Shown here: positions 7,955 to 17,288 of the stretch, piece by piece | Numbering within the stretch: the stretch's first letter is position 1 | Layout: every line of letters begins with the position of its first letter | NCBI GenBank assembly: GCA_910588745.1 | Contig: CAJURK010000022.1 | Coordinates: 1-47,342 of the forward strand | Direction of reading: 5' to 3' | Length of the DNA: 47,342 nucleotides | Source of the DNA: an uncultured Dorea sp. | Lineage (GTDB): Bacteria; Bacillota; Clostridia; Lachnospirales; Lachnospiraceae | Position numbers and translations under genes: made by a program | The notes under the pieces: generated by a model | The model's database searches: none | Told to the model about the DNA's origin: nothing | Seen by the model: only the letters and a program-made list of their open reading frames with translations

Positions 7955-8018
7955 GGGACTTCGCTCCGCCGTCAGGTTCAATCAAAATCAGTTAGTTTAG
8001 GAACGGAGAACGTACCGT

Positions 8019-8777
8019 ATGTTTTCTTATGAGGAGTTACAAAAATATAACGAGACGGATATCTGCATCTACAAATATATCGTTTCTAATATTGATCAGG
8101 TTCCGTACATGACAATCCGGGAACTTGCGAATGAGATTCCTACGTCCACATCGACGATACTGCGATTCTGCGGCAAAAATAATTTTGACGGTTATGCAGA
8201 GTTCAAGGACGCTTTGAAAAAGGAGATCACAAGGCTCCGTACCCGGCCGCCGAGGGAGGATCTTCAGGAACTGTCCGCTTTTTTTGCAAGGGCGGCTTCC
8301 AGTGCGTTTGAAGAGAAACTGCTGTTTGCGGTGGACGCGGTCAGAAAAGCGGATCTAATCATTTTTATAGGTATGGGTTCTTCCGGTACGCTGGCGAAGT
8401 ACGGCGCAAGATATTTCTCAAATCTGGGTCATTTTGCCGTGGGATTGGAAGATGCGCTTTATCCGGTGGAGGCTTTTCAGATGCCGCGCCGTTCGGCGGG
8501 GAATACCGAAGCGAGATTCGGAGGATGGGAGAATACGGTGGTGGTTGCGGTTTCGGAAAGCGGTGAAACAGACAGGCTGCTGGAAGCGGTCAGCCAATTT
8601 AAACAGAAGAACTGCCGAATATTAAGCATCACGAATTCTTCGCTTTCAACACTAGCCAGACTGTCGGATTGGAATTTTGCCTATCATCTGAATCCAATCC
8701 GCATGAACGGGGGATATAATGGTACGACGCAGGTTCCGGTTATTTTTATTATGGAAGCTCTGGCGAAAAGGATGTAG
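8019..8777 (+). CDS. RpiR-family transcriptional regulator (HTH plus SIS domain)
   Basis: A 252-residue regulator. The N-terminal 75 residues form the HTH_6 fold, with the recognition segment around TSTSTILRFCGKNNFDGY. The rest is a SIS sugar-phosphate-binding domain with FIGMGSSGTLAKYGARYF and VVVAVSESGETDRLLEAV. RpiR proteins sense sugar phosphates and control carbohydrate genes. No phosphotransferase or sugar catabolic operon adjoins it; the nearest downstream genes, a sugar O-acetyltransferase and a HAD phosphatase, lie beyond a terminator. Its targets are therefore probably elsewhere. Confidence 0.85.
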   Translation: MFSYEELQKYNETDICIYKYIVSNIDQVPYMTIRELANEIPTSTSTILRFCGKNNFDGYAEFKDALKKEITRLRTRPPREDLQELSAFFARAASSAFEEKLLFAVDAVRKADLIIFIGMGSSGTLAKYGARYFSNLGHFAVGLEDALYPVEAFQMPRRSAGNTEARFGGWENTVVVAVSESGETDRLLEAVSQFKQKNCRILSITNSSLSTLARLSDWNFAYHLNPIRMNGGYNGTTQVPVIFIMEALAKRM

Positions 8778-8820
8778 GCGCCGTCTGTACATGAATTTAT
8801 ATAGGGAATTATATAGGGAA

Positions 8821-8866
8821 TGAAAAGAAAACAGCTTGTTACTTGTCCTGTAACAGGCTGTTCTTT
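8821..8866 (+). terminator. Intrinsic terminator after the RpiR gene
   Basis: A 13-bp stem (8830-8842 with 8850-8862, one G-T pair, loop TTGTCCT) is followed by TCTTTAATA and preceded by an A-rich stretch. The rest of the gap to 9010 holds no gene that I recognise. Confidence 0.75.
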
Positions 8867-9009
8867 AATATAGTATCTGAAAAGACAATATGTAATACGG
8901 CTGTGCTGAACATAATTTGGCGGGAAAGCTGCAAGTCTAAAGCAGGAAACATCGATATGGAGCCGGGGATTCTCAGCACGGCGGATTTAGGGCAGGGAGG
9001 CGATATCAT

Positions 9010-9630
9010 ATGAAGGAACTAGAAAAATGCATGGCGGGAGAATACTATGACTGCCACGACAAAATATTTTTGGATTTTAAGGCGCGTACAAGAAAGCTGT
9101 TGAAAGAATATCACGCGCTTGCGTATGAACAAAAGAAAGAGAAAACAGAGCTTTTGAAGCGTTTGTTCGGGGGAATCGGAACCAACGTATCGGTAGGGCA
9201 GCCGTTTATCTGCGATTACGGACGGAATGTATTCATAGGGAACCACGTATCGGTTAATATGAATTGCACATTTGTGGACTGTAATACCATAACCATCGGT
9301 GATCATGTTCTGATTGCGTCTAACGTGCAGCTCTATACGGCGGCTCATCCCGTAGATTTGAAGGAACGGCTGACTCCGGGCTGGAACCCGGAATCCGAGC
9401 AGTATTTCTGCCGTACCTATGCGCTGCCGATTCGGATTGGAAATGGCTGCTGGCTGGGAGGAGGCGTGATTGTCCTTCCGGGCGTGACCATTGGCGACGG
9501 CTCCGTAATCGGAGCCGGAAGTGTTGTTACAAAGGATGTTCCCGGTAATTCGCTGGCGGTCGGGAATCCTTGCAGGGTAATCCGCCGGATCAATGAGGAG
9601 GATTGGAATGATAAAAATAGTGGCTTTTGA
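9010..9630 (+). CDS. Sugar O-acetyltransferase (maltose/galactoside acetyltransferase family)
   Basis: A 206-residue protein of the LacA/Maa/NodL family. The N-terminal Mac domain (about 1-60) is followed by left-handed beta-helix hexapeptide repeats from about residue 60. The active-site region reads TAAHPVDLKERL, with the catalytic His in AAHP, and VVTKDVPGNSLAVGNPCRVI closes the helix. It would transfer acetyl from acetyl-CoA to a sugar hydroxyl; the sugar is not defined. GGGAGG lies upstream. The downstream HAD gene starts inside the last 23 bases, so translation is coupled. Confidence 0.9.
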   Translation: MKELEKCMAGEYYDCHDKIFLDFKARTRKLLKEYHALAYEQKKEKTELLKRLFGGIGTNVSVGQPFICDYGRNVFIGNHVSVNMNCTFVDCNTITIGDHVLIASNVQLYTAAHPVDLKERLTPGWNPESEQYFCRTYALPIRIGNGCWLGGGVIVLPGVTIGDGSVIGAGSVVTKDVPGNSLAVGNPCRVIRRINEEDWNDKNSGF

Positions 9631-10279
9631 TTTGGACGGTACGATCGCAGATACGATGCCTTTGTGTATGGAAGCATTTTGTGAAAGCGTTTCTAATTAT
9701 GTAGGACATGAACTGACGGAAAAAGAGGTTGTTGCAGCCTTCGGTTTAAATGAAATCGGCATGGTGAAGGCAGTTGTAGAAGAAAGTCAAAAACAGGAAC
9801 CGGCGATATGCGATTTCTATGCCCGGTACGAATTACTGCACAGAGAGGTAACCGAGCCATTTCCGGGTATATTGGATCTGTTTACGTTTCTGAAGGAAAA
9901 GAATATGATATTGGCTCTGATTACAGGAAAAGGCGAGAAGAGCTGTATGATTTCTTTGAGAAATTTAGGATTATCCGAAATGTTTGACGAAATACGATAC
10001 GGTTCTGAGCTGGCGCCGAATAAAACAGAAAATATAGAGAGCCTGCTAGAAAAATACGGCGTCTCTAAGAACGAGTTCTGCTATGTAGGAGACGCCCTTC
10101 AGGATATAACCGCCTGCCGGGCGGCGGGCGTGGTTTGCTATTCGGCCGCTTGGCAGGAATCTGCGGATCCGGTAATCTTGGAAGAAAGTAATCCGAATCA
10201 TGTCTTTTACAGCGTAAAGGGACTGCATGAGTATTTGGAGCGGCAGGTAATCCGCCGGACATTCTGCGGACAGGAGTGA
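9608..10279 (+). CDS. HAD-family phosphatase (phosphoglycolate phosphatase-like)
   Basis: A 223-residue haloacid dehalogenase-like hydrolase. Motif I is FDLDGTIADT near the N-terminus with both aspartates, motif II is ALITGKG, the motif III lysine lies near PNKTENIESLL, and motif IV is YVGDALQDITACRAAG. A helical cap lies after motif I (subclass I, as in Gph and beta-phosphoglucomutase). The substrate is unknown, probably a small phosphoester or sugar phosphate. A longer open frame begins at 9593, but GAGGAGG at 9596-9602 fixes the ATG at 9608. It overlaps the acetyltransferase gene by 23 bases. Confidence 0.85.
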   Translation: MIKIVAFDLDGTIADTMPLCMEAFCESVSNYVGHELTEKEVVAAFGLNEIGMVKAVVEESQKQEPAICDFYARYELLHREVTEPFPGILDLFTFLKEKNMILALITGKGEKSCMISLRNLGLSEMFDEIRYGSELAPNKTENIESLLEKYGVSKNEFCYVGDALQDITACRAAGVVCYSAAWQESADPVILEESNPNHVFYSVKGLHEYLERQVIRRTFCGQE

Positions 10280-10285
10280 TATATC

Positions 10286-10393
10286 ATGTTTCATACTGCT
10301 TTCTCTCCGCATAATATTGACGTGATTGGGGACACGTGGTATTATGACACAGGCGTTGTTGCTTATGGCAGCAAAGCGTTTGGAATGATATGA
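10286..10393 (+). CDS. Small ORF of 35 codons, unknown
   Basis: An ATG at 10286 with a good ribosome site (CAGGAG at 10271-10276) opens a 35-residue frame beginning MFHTAFSPHNIDVIGD. It ends at TGA 10391-10393, overlapping the ATG of the longer open frame that runs into the histidine kinase. It has no membrane segment and is rich in Gly, Tyr and Asp. It may be a true small protein, a leader peptide or the remnant of a decayed gene. I recognise no family. Confidence 0.35.
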   Translation: MFHTAFSPHNIDVIGDTWYYDTGVVAYGSKAFGMI

Positions 10394-10512
10394 GAATAAA
10401 GTGGAATCGCACTAATATTACAAAACAGATTTTCCGGGGAGGAGTATCTCCGTGTCAGAATTTGTGGGCGTATAAAGATGGCCGGGAAACGGTCTATATG
10501 GAGGGCAGGCTT

Positions 10513-13095
10513 ATGGAATATTCAGGAGAGTTTTTTGAGCGGGCCGGGGAAGCCGTGTCGGCCGTCGGGAGCCGTGAGCAGCATAATGGTATAAAGAATG
10601 TTCAGAACCTGGAGACCGTCATCAATGAGGGTCTTCGCGTCGCGCTGCTGGAGGAGACGCCGGATCAGTCGCTGGAGGTGCTGCTGGAGCGCCTGGGAAA
10701 AGCGCTGAATGGGGAACGTACCTATATATTTGAGCAAAATGAGTTCGGCGGCGACGACAACACTTACGAGTGGGTGGCCGACGGGGTGAAGCCGGAAAAG
10801 GAGAATCTTCAAAATGTTCCCTCGGAGGTGTGCGCGAGCTGGTATCAAAATTTCAGCGTCGGCAAGCATATTGTCATTGAAGATCTGGAAGAGATCAAGG
10901 AGACGATCCCGATTCAATATGAAATTCTGAAACAGCAGAATATTCAGTCTCTTGTGGTGGTTCCTCTTTATGACGGAAAAAAACTGATCGGTTTTTACGG
11001 CGTGGACAATCCGCCTGTGAAGCTGTTAGAATACGCATCGAATATGCTTCAGACCGCGGCGTACTTTATCGTATCCTCTCTGAAACGGCGCAATTTGGTT
11101 CGCGAGCTTCAAAAGCGGAGTTATGATATTCTTCACGCCCTCAGCGTGGACTATCTGGGCATCTATCAGGTGAATTTCGATACCGGCGAATGCGAGGTAT
11201 ACCGGGACAGCGAAGGGATGGGGATGAATTGGGCCGTCAATTTTGAGGACGGCTATCAGACTGCTATGGAGCGGTATATTTCCCAGTATGTGGTTCCCCG
11301 GGATCAGGAACGGCTCCGTGCCGTGACCAAAAAAGACTATGTACTCGCCCAGCTTAAGAGAAAGAAAAAGTTCGATGTCCGGTATCAGGTGAAAGACAGT
11401 TCCCAAGGATTGAAACATTTAGAGATTCATTTTTCCGCCACAGAGAAGACGGAGGAAGAGAACTGCGCGATTTTTGCCCAGCGCGATGTCAATGCCGTGG
11501 TCGAGCAGGAAGAAAAAAATAAATTGGAGGCAAGACAGAGCTTGGAGGATATTCTGGAAGGCGCCAGAACCGGTATTTGGACGATTGAGTTGGAGGAAGG
11601 CTGCCAACCGAGGATGTATACAGACCGTACCATGCGGATTCTCTTAGGAGTACCGGACACGATCGAACCGGAGGAGTGCTATCGGCGATGGTTTGCAAGC
11701 ATTGAGCCGGATTATGTGGAGATGGTGCAGGAGGCGGTACGAGAAATGCTGGAAACCGGGCGGTCCGAAGTGATTTACCCATGGAAACATCCAAAGCTTG
11801 GGAAAATTTATGTCCGCTGCGGCGGCGTGCCGGACAGAACGTTCAAAAAACCAGGAGCCTGCCTGAACGGATACCATCAGGATATCACGGAGATCATGGT
11901 GACCAGAAAGAAACAGGAGCAGGCTATCATGGATCTGCTGGAAAAGGTTAGACAGGCAAATTCGGCAAAGAGCGAATTCCTAACCCACATGTCCCACGAC
12001 TTACGAACGCCTATTAACGGGATTTTGGGAATGCTGGCCATTATGGAGAAAAGTCAGGACGAGCCGGAGCGGCAGAAAGAGTGCAGGGACAAAATCCGTG
12101 TGTCAACGGAGCATCTGCTGTCTCTGGTGAACGACGTTCTTCAGGTCAGCAAGTTAGAGAGCGGAAGATTGGCGGTAGTAGAGGAACCGTTTGACCTATG
12201 CGATATATTGGATAGCTGTATCGCGATCTCATCCGTTCAGGCGGAGGAGAAGGGGATCCGGCTGACGTTGGAGAAAAACGGCCTGCAGCATAGCAGATTG
12301 ATTGGAAATCCAATGTACTTGAAGCAAATCCTGATAAATATCATCGATAATGCCCTTAAATATAACCGGCCCCATGGTTCTGTATTTGTCCGGGTAAAGG
12401 AGACCGCCTGTCAGGGCGCGGCTGCAGATTATCAGTTTGTAATTGAGGATACCGGAATTGGTATTGGGGAGAACTTTAAAAGTCACATTTTTGAGCCGTT
12501 TTCTCAGGAAGATCAAGGCGCGAGAACCCACTATAACGGCGTCGGGCTTGGGATGTCTACTGTGAAGAAATTGGTGGATCAGATGAGGGGAACCATTGAG
12601 GTAGACAGCCAGATCGGAAAAGGGAGCGTGTTTCGGATTACGCTGCCTCTCCATATTGATGCGGCAAGAAGTACGCAGCCTGTAGAAGCGGAGCAGGATG
12701 CGCAGGAGAATATTGCCGGAATGCGGGTTCTTTTAGTGGAGGATAACGAGATTAACTGTGAAATTGTGGAATATATGCTTAAGGAGGCAGGGGCTAAGGT
12801 TGTAACTGCGAACGACGGAAAAGATGCAGTGGATACGTTCGCAGCTTCCGAGCCGGGATCGTTTGACTGCGTACTTATGGATTTGATGATGCCGGTTATG
12901 AGCGGATATGAGGCGACCCGCGTGATTCGCGGTCTGGACCGACCAGACGCAAAAGCCGTACCCATCATAGCTTTATCGGCTAACGCATTTGAAGAAGACG
13001 TCGCATTGGCAAAGGATGCCGGAATGAATGAACATTTGGCGAAGCCGGTGGACATTAAAAAAATGTTCCAGGTCATGAGCCGGCTGAGTTATTAA
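10513..13095 (+). CDS. Cytosolic hybrid sensor histidine kinase (GAF, PAS-like, HisKA, HATPase, receiver)
   Basis: An 860-residue hybrid kinase with no membrane segment. In order it has a GAF-like sensor (about 26-175), one or two PAS-like regions (about 205-450), a dimerisation/phosphoacceptor helix with MSHDLRTPINGI (His495), an ATPase domain with N-box LINIIDNALKYN and G boxes DTGIGI and GVGLGMS, and a C-terminal receiver (VLLVEDNEIN ... LMDLMMPVMSGYEA, Asp790, Lys in LAKPVD). No output domain or separate response regulator is adjacent, so phosphate must pass to a distant partner. The open frame extends up to 10390, but GGAGGG at 10500-10505, 7 bases before ATG 10513, is the convincing start. 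The ligand is unknown. Confidence 0.85.
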   Translation: MEYSGEFFERAGEAVSAVGSREQHNGIKNVQNLETVINEGLRVALLEETPDQSLEVLLERLGKALNGERTYIFEQNEFGGDDNTYEWVADGVKPEKENLQNVPSEVCASWYQNFSVGKHIVIEDLEEIKETIPIQYEILKQQNIQSLVVVPLYDGKKLIGFYGVDNPPVKLLEYASNMLQTAAYFIVSSLKRRNLVRELQKRSYDILHALSVDYLGIYQVNFDTGECEVYRDSEGMGMNWAVNFEDGYQTAMERYISQYVVPRDQERLRAVTKKDYVLAQLKRKKKFDVRYQVKDSSQGLKHLEIHFSATEKTEEENCAIFAQRDVNAVVEQEEKNKLEARQSLEDILEGARTGIWTIELEEGCQPRMYTDRTMRILLGVPDTIEPEECYRRWFASIEPDYVEMVQEAVREMLETGRSEVIYPWKHPKLGKIYVRCGGVPDRTFKKPGACLNGYHQDITEIMVTRKKQEQAIMDLLEKVRQANSAKSEFLTHMSHDLRTPINGILGMLAIMEKSQDEPERQKECRDKIRVSTEHLLSLVNDVLQVSKLESGRLAVVEEPFDLCDILDSCIAISSVQAEEKGIRLTLEKNGLQHSRLIGNPMYLKQILINIIDNALKYNRPHGSVFVRVKETACQGAAADYQFVIEDTGIGIGENFKSHIFEPFSQEDQGARTHYNGVGLGMSTVKKLVDQMRGTIEVDSQIGKGSVFRITLPLHIDAARSTQPVEAEQDAQENIAGMRVLLVEDNEINCEIVEYMLKEAGAKVVTANDGKDAVDTFAASEPGSFDCVLMDLMMPVMSGYEATRVIRGLDRPDAKAVPIIALSANAFEEDVALAKDAGMNEHLAKPVDIKKMFQVMSRLSY

Positions 13096-13168
13096 CGCTT
13101 TTTTGCGAACTTAACGTATCCTTTTGCTTTTTAACTAGAATTACGTAAAGAATGGAGCTGAAGATAGT

Positions 13169-15748
13169 ATGGAAATCAAGGTTTTGCCGCGTTCCTTGAA
13201 AATCAGCATAGCGGTGGTTATTTGTTTGAATATTTTTATTTTTTCTTTTTTGGGCGTATCCATTAACAAAAAGAGTGAAGACACGATCGAGAATATAGGT
13301 TCCACTTATATGGCCAGAATGAACGATCAGGTATCTTTACATTTTGAAACTATTATTGCTCTGCGTCTGACTATGGTGGAATCCATAGCGCGTGTAGCGG
13401 CGGATGAAGAAGGTTACGGTTCAAAAGAAGAAATTGAATACGGCGCAAGGGCAAGGAAGTTTTTATGCGCCGCTTTATATTCGGCCGACGGCGAAATTGA
13501 AATGATTTTCGGCGATTCTGTGAAGCCGAACAATCCGGGCCCCTTTTTGGACAGTCTGAAAAGAGGAGAGCGCAAAGTTGCGTCTGCTGTTGACAGCAGC
13601 GGAAATGAAGTGATTTTATTTGGCGTTCCCTGCGAATATCCCATGTCCGATGGAAGCGGCAGCCTTGCGCTTGTGGTCGGGCTTTCTTCCAAGTATATGG
13701 GAGAAGTTCTTTTTCTTGAAACAGAAAATCCTCTGATTTATTCATTTGTCATACGCAAAAACGGAAGCTATGTAATCCGGGACCAGGAAAGCGTAAACGA
13801 AAATTATTTTGACAGGCTTTACCGTATCTTCGACGGCCAGAATGAGAAGGCTGATTATTATATTGGGAAGCTGACGGCTGCGATGAACGCGAGTGAAGAT
13901 TATTCCGTAATTTTGAAAAGCGGCGAATCCCGCCGTCATTTGTATTGTACCAGTTTGCCTTACTGCGAATGGTATTTGGTAACCGTTCTTCCGTTTGCCG
14001 AGTTGGATCAAGAAATTTCAGGCATGAGCAGCCATTGGCTCGTCCTCGTTTATACTGCTTCTTTTGCTGTAATTGCTATGCTCCTATATATATTCTTGCA
14101 GTATTTCCGCGCGTTTCGGAATCAGGTATCGGAATTAAAGCGCATGAATGCGGAGATGGACGCTGCGCGTAAAGCTGCGGAACAGGCGCAAAAAGAAGCG
14201 GAGCAGGCGAACGCGGCAAAGCAGGAATTTCTGTCCAGCATGAGCCACGACATACGCACGCCTATGAATGCGATTATTGGTATGACGTCAATTGCCATGG
14301 CCAATACGGATAATCCGGAGCAGGTTCAGGAATGTCTGCGTAAAATCGCATTATCCAGCAACCACCTGCTGGGCCTGATTAACGACGTACTGGATATGTC
14401 GAAGATTGAAAGCGGAAAAATGACGCTGAATATTATGCCGACGTCCTTAAGGGAGGTTATGGAGAGCATTGTAAATATCATGCAGCCGCAGGTCAAAGGG
14501 AAGAATCAGCGGTTCAATGCGGTTGTCTATGAAATCATAGCGGAAAATGTGTGCTGCGACAGCGTGCGGCTGAATCAGGTCTTGATTAATTTGCTGGGCA
14601 ACGCCGTCAAATTTACGCCGGAAAAGGGATTTGTTCAGGTGGCTCTCTATCAGGAAGCGCTGCAGGATCCGTCCCGTGTTCGCACACATTTCCTGGTGAA
14701 GGATACGGGTATCGGCATGTCGGAGGAATACCAAAAGGAAGTATTTGACTCCTTTAGCAGAGAGGACAACGCTCGTGTGCAGAAAACAGAGGGTTCAGGG
14801 TTGGGAATGGCAATTACCAAGTATATCGTGGACGCTATGGGCGGTACGATTTCTGTCCAAAGCGAACAGGGCAAAGGCACCGAATTCCATGTTGTTTTCG
14901 ATCTGGAAAAAGCAAAAGAGCCAGAGGATGATACATCCCTTCCTGATTGGAATATGCTTGTAGTAGATGACGACGAACGGTCATGCGTCAATGCGGTTCG
15001 TACCTTAAAGACAATCGGGATCCATTCGGAATGGTGTCTGAACGCTGAATACGCAATGGAAATGATCGCTGAACGCCGCCGCCGAAACGACGATTATCAG
15101 ATCATTCTTCTAAACTGGAAATTACCAGGTATGACTGGAATTGAGGCCGCGCGGGAGATCCGTTTGAAATATGGGGAAACGTCTCCGGCGTTGCTGCTCT
15201 CGGCCTGTGATTGGAGCGAGATTGAAGAAGAAGCCAGGCAAGCGGGGATTTGCGGATTTATTTCCAAACCTCTGTTTCGGTCTGCTTTGCTTGACGCTCT
15301 TAAAGTATATGCCGGTACTCCCGGCGAGAAAGTCGAAAAAGCGGAAGAAACCTTTGATCTTGAGCTGAAAGGGAAGCACATTTTATTGGCGGAGGATAAC
15401 GAACTTAACTGGGAAGTTGCGAAGGAGCTTCTTTCTGTCCTTGAAATGGAATTGGATTGGGTTGAAAACGGGCGGAGCTGCGTTGAGAAATTCGAGAACT
15501 CTCCGGTTGGATATTACGACGCGATTATTATGGACGTACGGATGCCTGTGATGGACGGCTACGAAGCGACCAGGGCGATTCGGGGGCTGGAACGCGGGGA
15601 TGCGGATGTTCCTGTTATTGCTATGACTGCGGATGCGTTTGCGGAAGATATTCAAAAGTGCTTGGAGTGCGGTATGGATGATCATTTAGCAAAACCGATT
15701 GACGTGCAGGTTATTGCCCGTAAATTGAAAAAATATCTGAAATCATAG
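13169..15748 (+). CDS. Membrane hybrid sensor histidine kinase with two receiver domains, first one degenerate
   Basis: An 859-residue kinase. TM1 lies at about 10-32, an extracytoplasmic Cache-like sensor at about 40-285, TM2 at about 290-314, then a coiled coil (335-352). The HisKA box SMSHDIRTPMNAIIGM has His360 and the ATPase has DTGIGMS and GSGLGMA. Receiver 1 starts LVVDDDERS, but the phospho-acceptor position reads ILLNWKLPGMTG, with codon AAC at 15113 (Asn649) in place of Asp. Receiver 2 is intact (LLAEDNELN ... IIMDVRMPVMDG, Lys in LAKPID). Receiver 1 therefore probably cannot be phosphorylated. The gene follows the GAF kinase by 73 bases in the same direction. No separate output regulator lies nearby. 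Confidence 0.85.
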   Translation: MEIKVLPRSLKISIAVVICLNIFIFSFLGVSINKKSEDTIENIGSTYMARMNDQVSLHFETIIALRLTMVESIARVAADEEGYGSKEEIEYGARARKFLCAALYSADGEIEMIFGDSVKPNNPGPFLDSLKRGERKVASAVDSSGNEVILFGVPCEYPMSDGSGSLALVVGLSSKYMGEVLFLETENPLIYSFVIRKNGSYVIRDQESVNENYFDRLYRIFDGQNEKADYYIGKLTAAMNASEDYSVILKSGESRRHLYCTSLPYCEWYLVTVLPFAELDQEISGMSSHWLVLVYTASFAVIAMLLYIFLQYFRAFRNQVSELKRMNAEMDAARKAAEQAQKEAEQANAAKQEFLSSMSHDIRTPMNAIIGMTSIAMANTDNPEQVQECLRKIALSSNHLLGLINDVLDMSKIESGKMTLNIMPTSLREVMESIVNIMQPQVKGKNQRFNAVVYEIIAENVCCDSVRLNQVLINLLGNAVKFTPEKGFVQVALYQEALQDPSRVRTHFLVKDTGIGMSEEYQKEVFDSFSREDNARVQKTEGSGLGMAITKYIVDAMGGTISVQSEQGKGTEFHVVFDLEKAKEPEDDTSLPDWNMLVVDDDERSCVNAVRTLKTIGIHSEWCLNAEYAMEMIAERRRRNDDYQIILLNWKLPGMTGIEAAREIRLKYGETSPALLLSACDWSEIEEEARQAGICGFISKPLFRSALLDALKVYAGTPGEKVEKAEETFDLELKGKHILLAEDNELNWEVAKELLSVLEMELDWVENGRSCVEKFENSPVGYYDAIIMDVRMPVMDGYEATRAIRGLERGDADVPVIAMTADAFAEDIQKCLECGMDDHLAKPIDVQVIARKLKKYLKS

Positions 15749-15826
15749 GTATCGACTGCAGGCGGCAAGATAACTTTTTATGTGACTGGAACGGATACTG
15801 TATGATAAAGAGGAGAAAAATTAAGC

Positions 15827-16849
15827 ATGCTTCAGATTTTATTCATAGTATTTTTCATTTCACTTTGCATATTTGCCGGGATCATGGCGCGCGATCCCAG
15901 GACATTATGGAGCGGGGCATCTTTCTTCGGGATGATGCTCTGCATGGCGTTATACCTGTTTTTTCTGGTATCTCAGTACTCGGAATGGCTGGCGCTGCAT
16001 CAGGGAGTAATAGCGGTTCTGGTCTTTTTTGTGATAGCGGCAATGGGCAGTGTAATTGTGTTTCCGGCAGTTTTAATGCTTTTGTTTTTTGTTGAGGGAA
16101 TCAGGATGATCCGGCATGAGGGAATAAAACCCTCGAATTTGCTGTCCATGCTGTTTTCTGTTTTGCTGTATGGATATGTGGCGGTTTGGCCGTCGATTGG
16201 AAATTTAGGTGATAATGCGATCAGCAGAACGGTTTACGGGAGTATTAGTTTTGCGGCGCTGTACGTATTGTCGCTGATGGCGATGTATACATTATCCGGT
16301 ATTCTGAACCTGATTCATCTGAAAAAGAACAGAAAAGCAGACTATATTATTGTGCTGGGCGCCGGGATAATCGGAAGCCGGGTTACTCCGCTGTTGGCGG
16401 CTCGAATTGACAGGGGAATTGAACTGCTGAACCGCAATCCAAACGCCCTGCTGATTATGTCCGGAGGGCAGGGGCCTGGCGAGGACATACCGGAAAGCGA
16501 AGCTATGGCGGCGTATGCGATGAATAAAGGCGTGGATAAAGAAAGAATTATCATGGAGCGCAAATCGGTGTCAACCGAAGAAAATCTTCGGTTTTCGAGG
16601 GAGCTGACAGATAAAGAGAACGCCAGGATTATCGTAGTGACGACGGCGTACCATGTGTTTCGAGCATTGATTTTGGCGAAACAGCAGGGAATCAAGTGCA
16701 TAGGATTCGGAGCGAAAACAAAGTGGTATTTTACGCTGAACGCGTTGATTCGTGAATTTGCCGGGTATTTGCATCTTACCTGGAAGAGACATGGGATTGT
16801 GGTCGGCATAATAACGGGAATGTTTGTAATACTGAATATGCATTTGTGA
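15827..16849 (+). CDS. YdcF/SanA/ElyC-family (DUF218) membrane protein
   Basis: A 340-residue protein. The N-terminal half has about five hydrophobic helices (1-165). The C-terminal half is a DUF218 domain: YIIVLGAGIIGSRVTPLLAAR, MSGGQGPGEDIPESEAMA, STEENLRFS and VVTTAYHVFRALILA. Related SanA and ElyC proteins affect envelope integrity and lipid-carrier metabolism in E. coli; the reaction is not settled. A final hydrophobic stretch ends the chain. GAGGAG lies upstream of the ATG. It stands alone between the kinases and a DUF2164 gene. Confidence 0.8.
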   Translation: MLQILFIVFFISLCIFAGIMARDPRTLWSGASFFGMMLCMALYLFFLVSQYSEWLALHQGVIAVLVFFVIAAMGSVIVFPAVLMLLFFVEGIRMIRHEGIKPSNLLSMLFSVLLYGYVAVWPSIGNLGDNAISRTVYGSISFAALYVLSLMAMYTLSGILNLIHLKKNRKADYIIVLGAGIIGSRVTPLLAARIDRGIELLNRNPNALLIMSGGQGPGEDIPESEAMAAYAMNKGVDKERIIMERKSVSTEENLRFSRELTDKENARIIVVTTAYHVFRALILAKQQGIKCIGFGAKTKWYFTLNALIREFAGYLHLTWKRHGIVVGIITGMFVILNMHL

Positions 16850-16940
16850 CTGCTGCAGGAGAATTGATTTATGGAAAGGAAAGAAGCGATAATGAGGCTC
16901 GTTTTATAATGGAAAGATTATAGTACTTGGAGGATTATGG

Positions 16941-17204
16941 ATGAAAAAGAGAGAATATTTGCCGCAAATCAAATTGTCGGATTCGCAGAAAGAGCGTTTG
17001 AATGCCGAGATTAAGGCATTTTATCTGGATGAACGGGGGGAAGAAATCGGAATGATCGAACAGATGCAGTTATTGGAGTTGTTTGAGCGGAAAATGGCGC
17101 CGGTCATCTATAATAAGGCGCTTGATGATGCGAAGCAGTGGTTTGTACAGATGATGGATAATATGGATTCGGATTATTACACATTGTATAAAGATGAGAA
17201 TTGA
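16941..17204 (+). CDS. DUF2164 family small protein
   Basis: An 87-residue protein with the DUF2164 pattern: IKLSDSQKERL near the start, EERGEEIG-like acidic segment, LLELFERKMAPVIYNKALDDA, then an acidic helix. It has no membrane segment and appears mainly helical. The function of the family is unknown. A GGAGG site precedes the ATG. It lies 84 bases before the MEMO-AMMECR1 gene, which may be transcribed with it. Confidence 0.8.
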   Translation: MKKREYLPQIKLSDSQKERLNAEIKAFYLDERGEEIGMIEQMQLLELFERKMAPVIYNKALDDAKQWFVQMMDNMDSDYYTLYKDEN

Positions 17205-17288
17205 CGGCGTACAATTATGACGTCAGTAGATTTCTACGATGAAGTCTCCGGCGAATGTTTGAAATAAGGCAAAGAGCAGAGGTGTTTT

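Noticed and set aside
8909..9013. Open frame with ATG at 8955 ending in an ATGA overlap with the acetyltransferase start
   Set aside because: About 35-40 codons without a stop is expected by chance, the residues match no family I know, and it uses the acetyltransferase ribosome site region.
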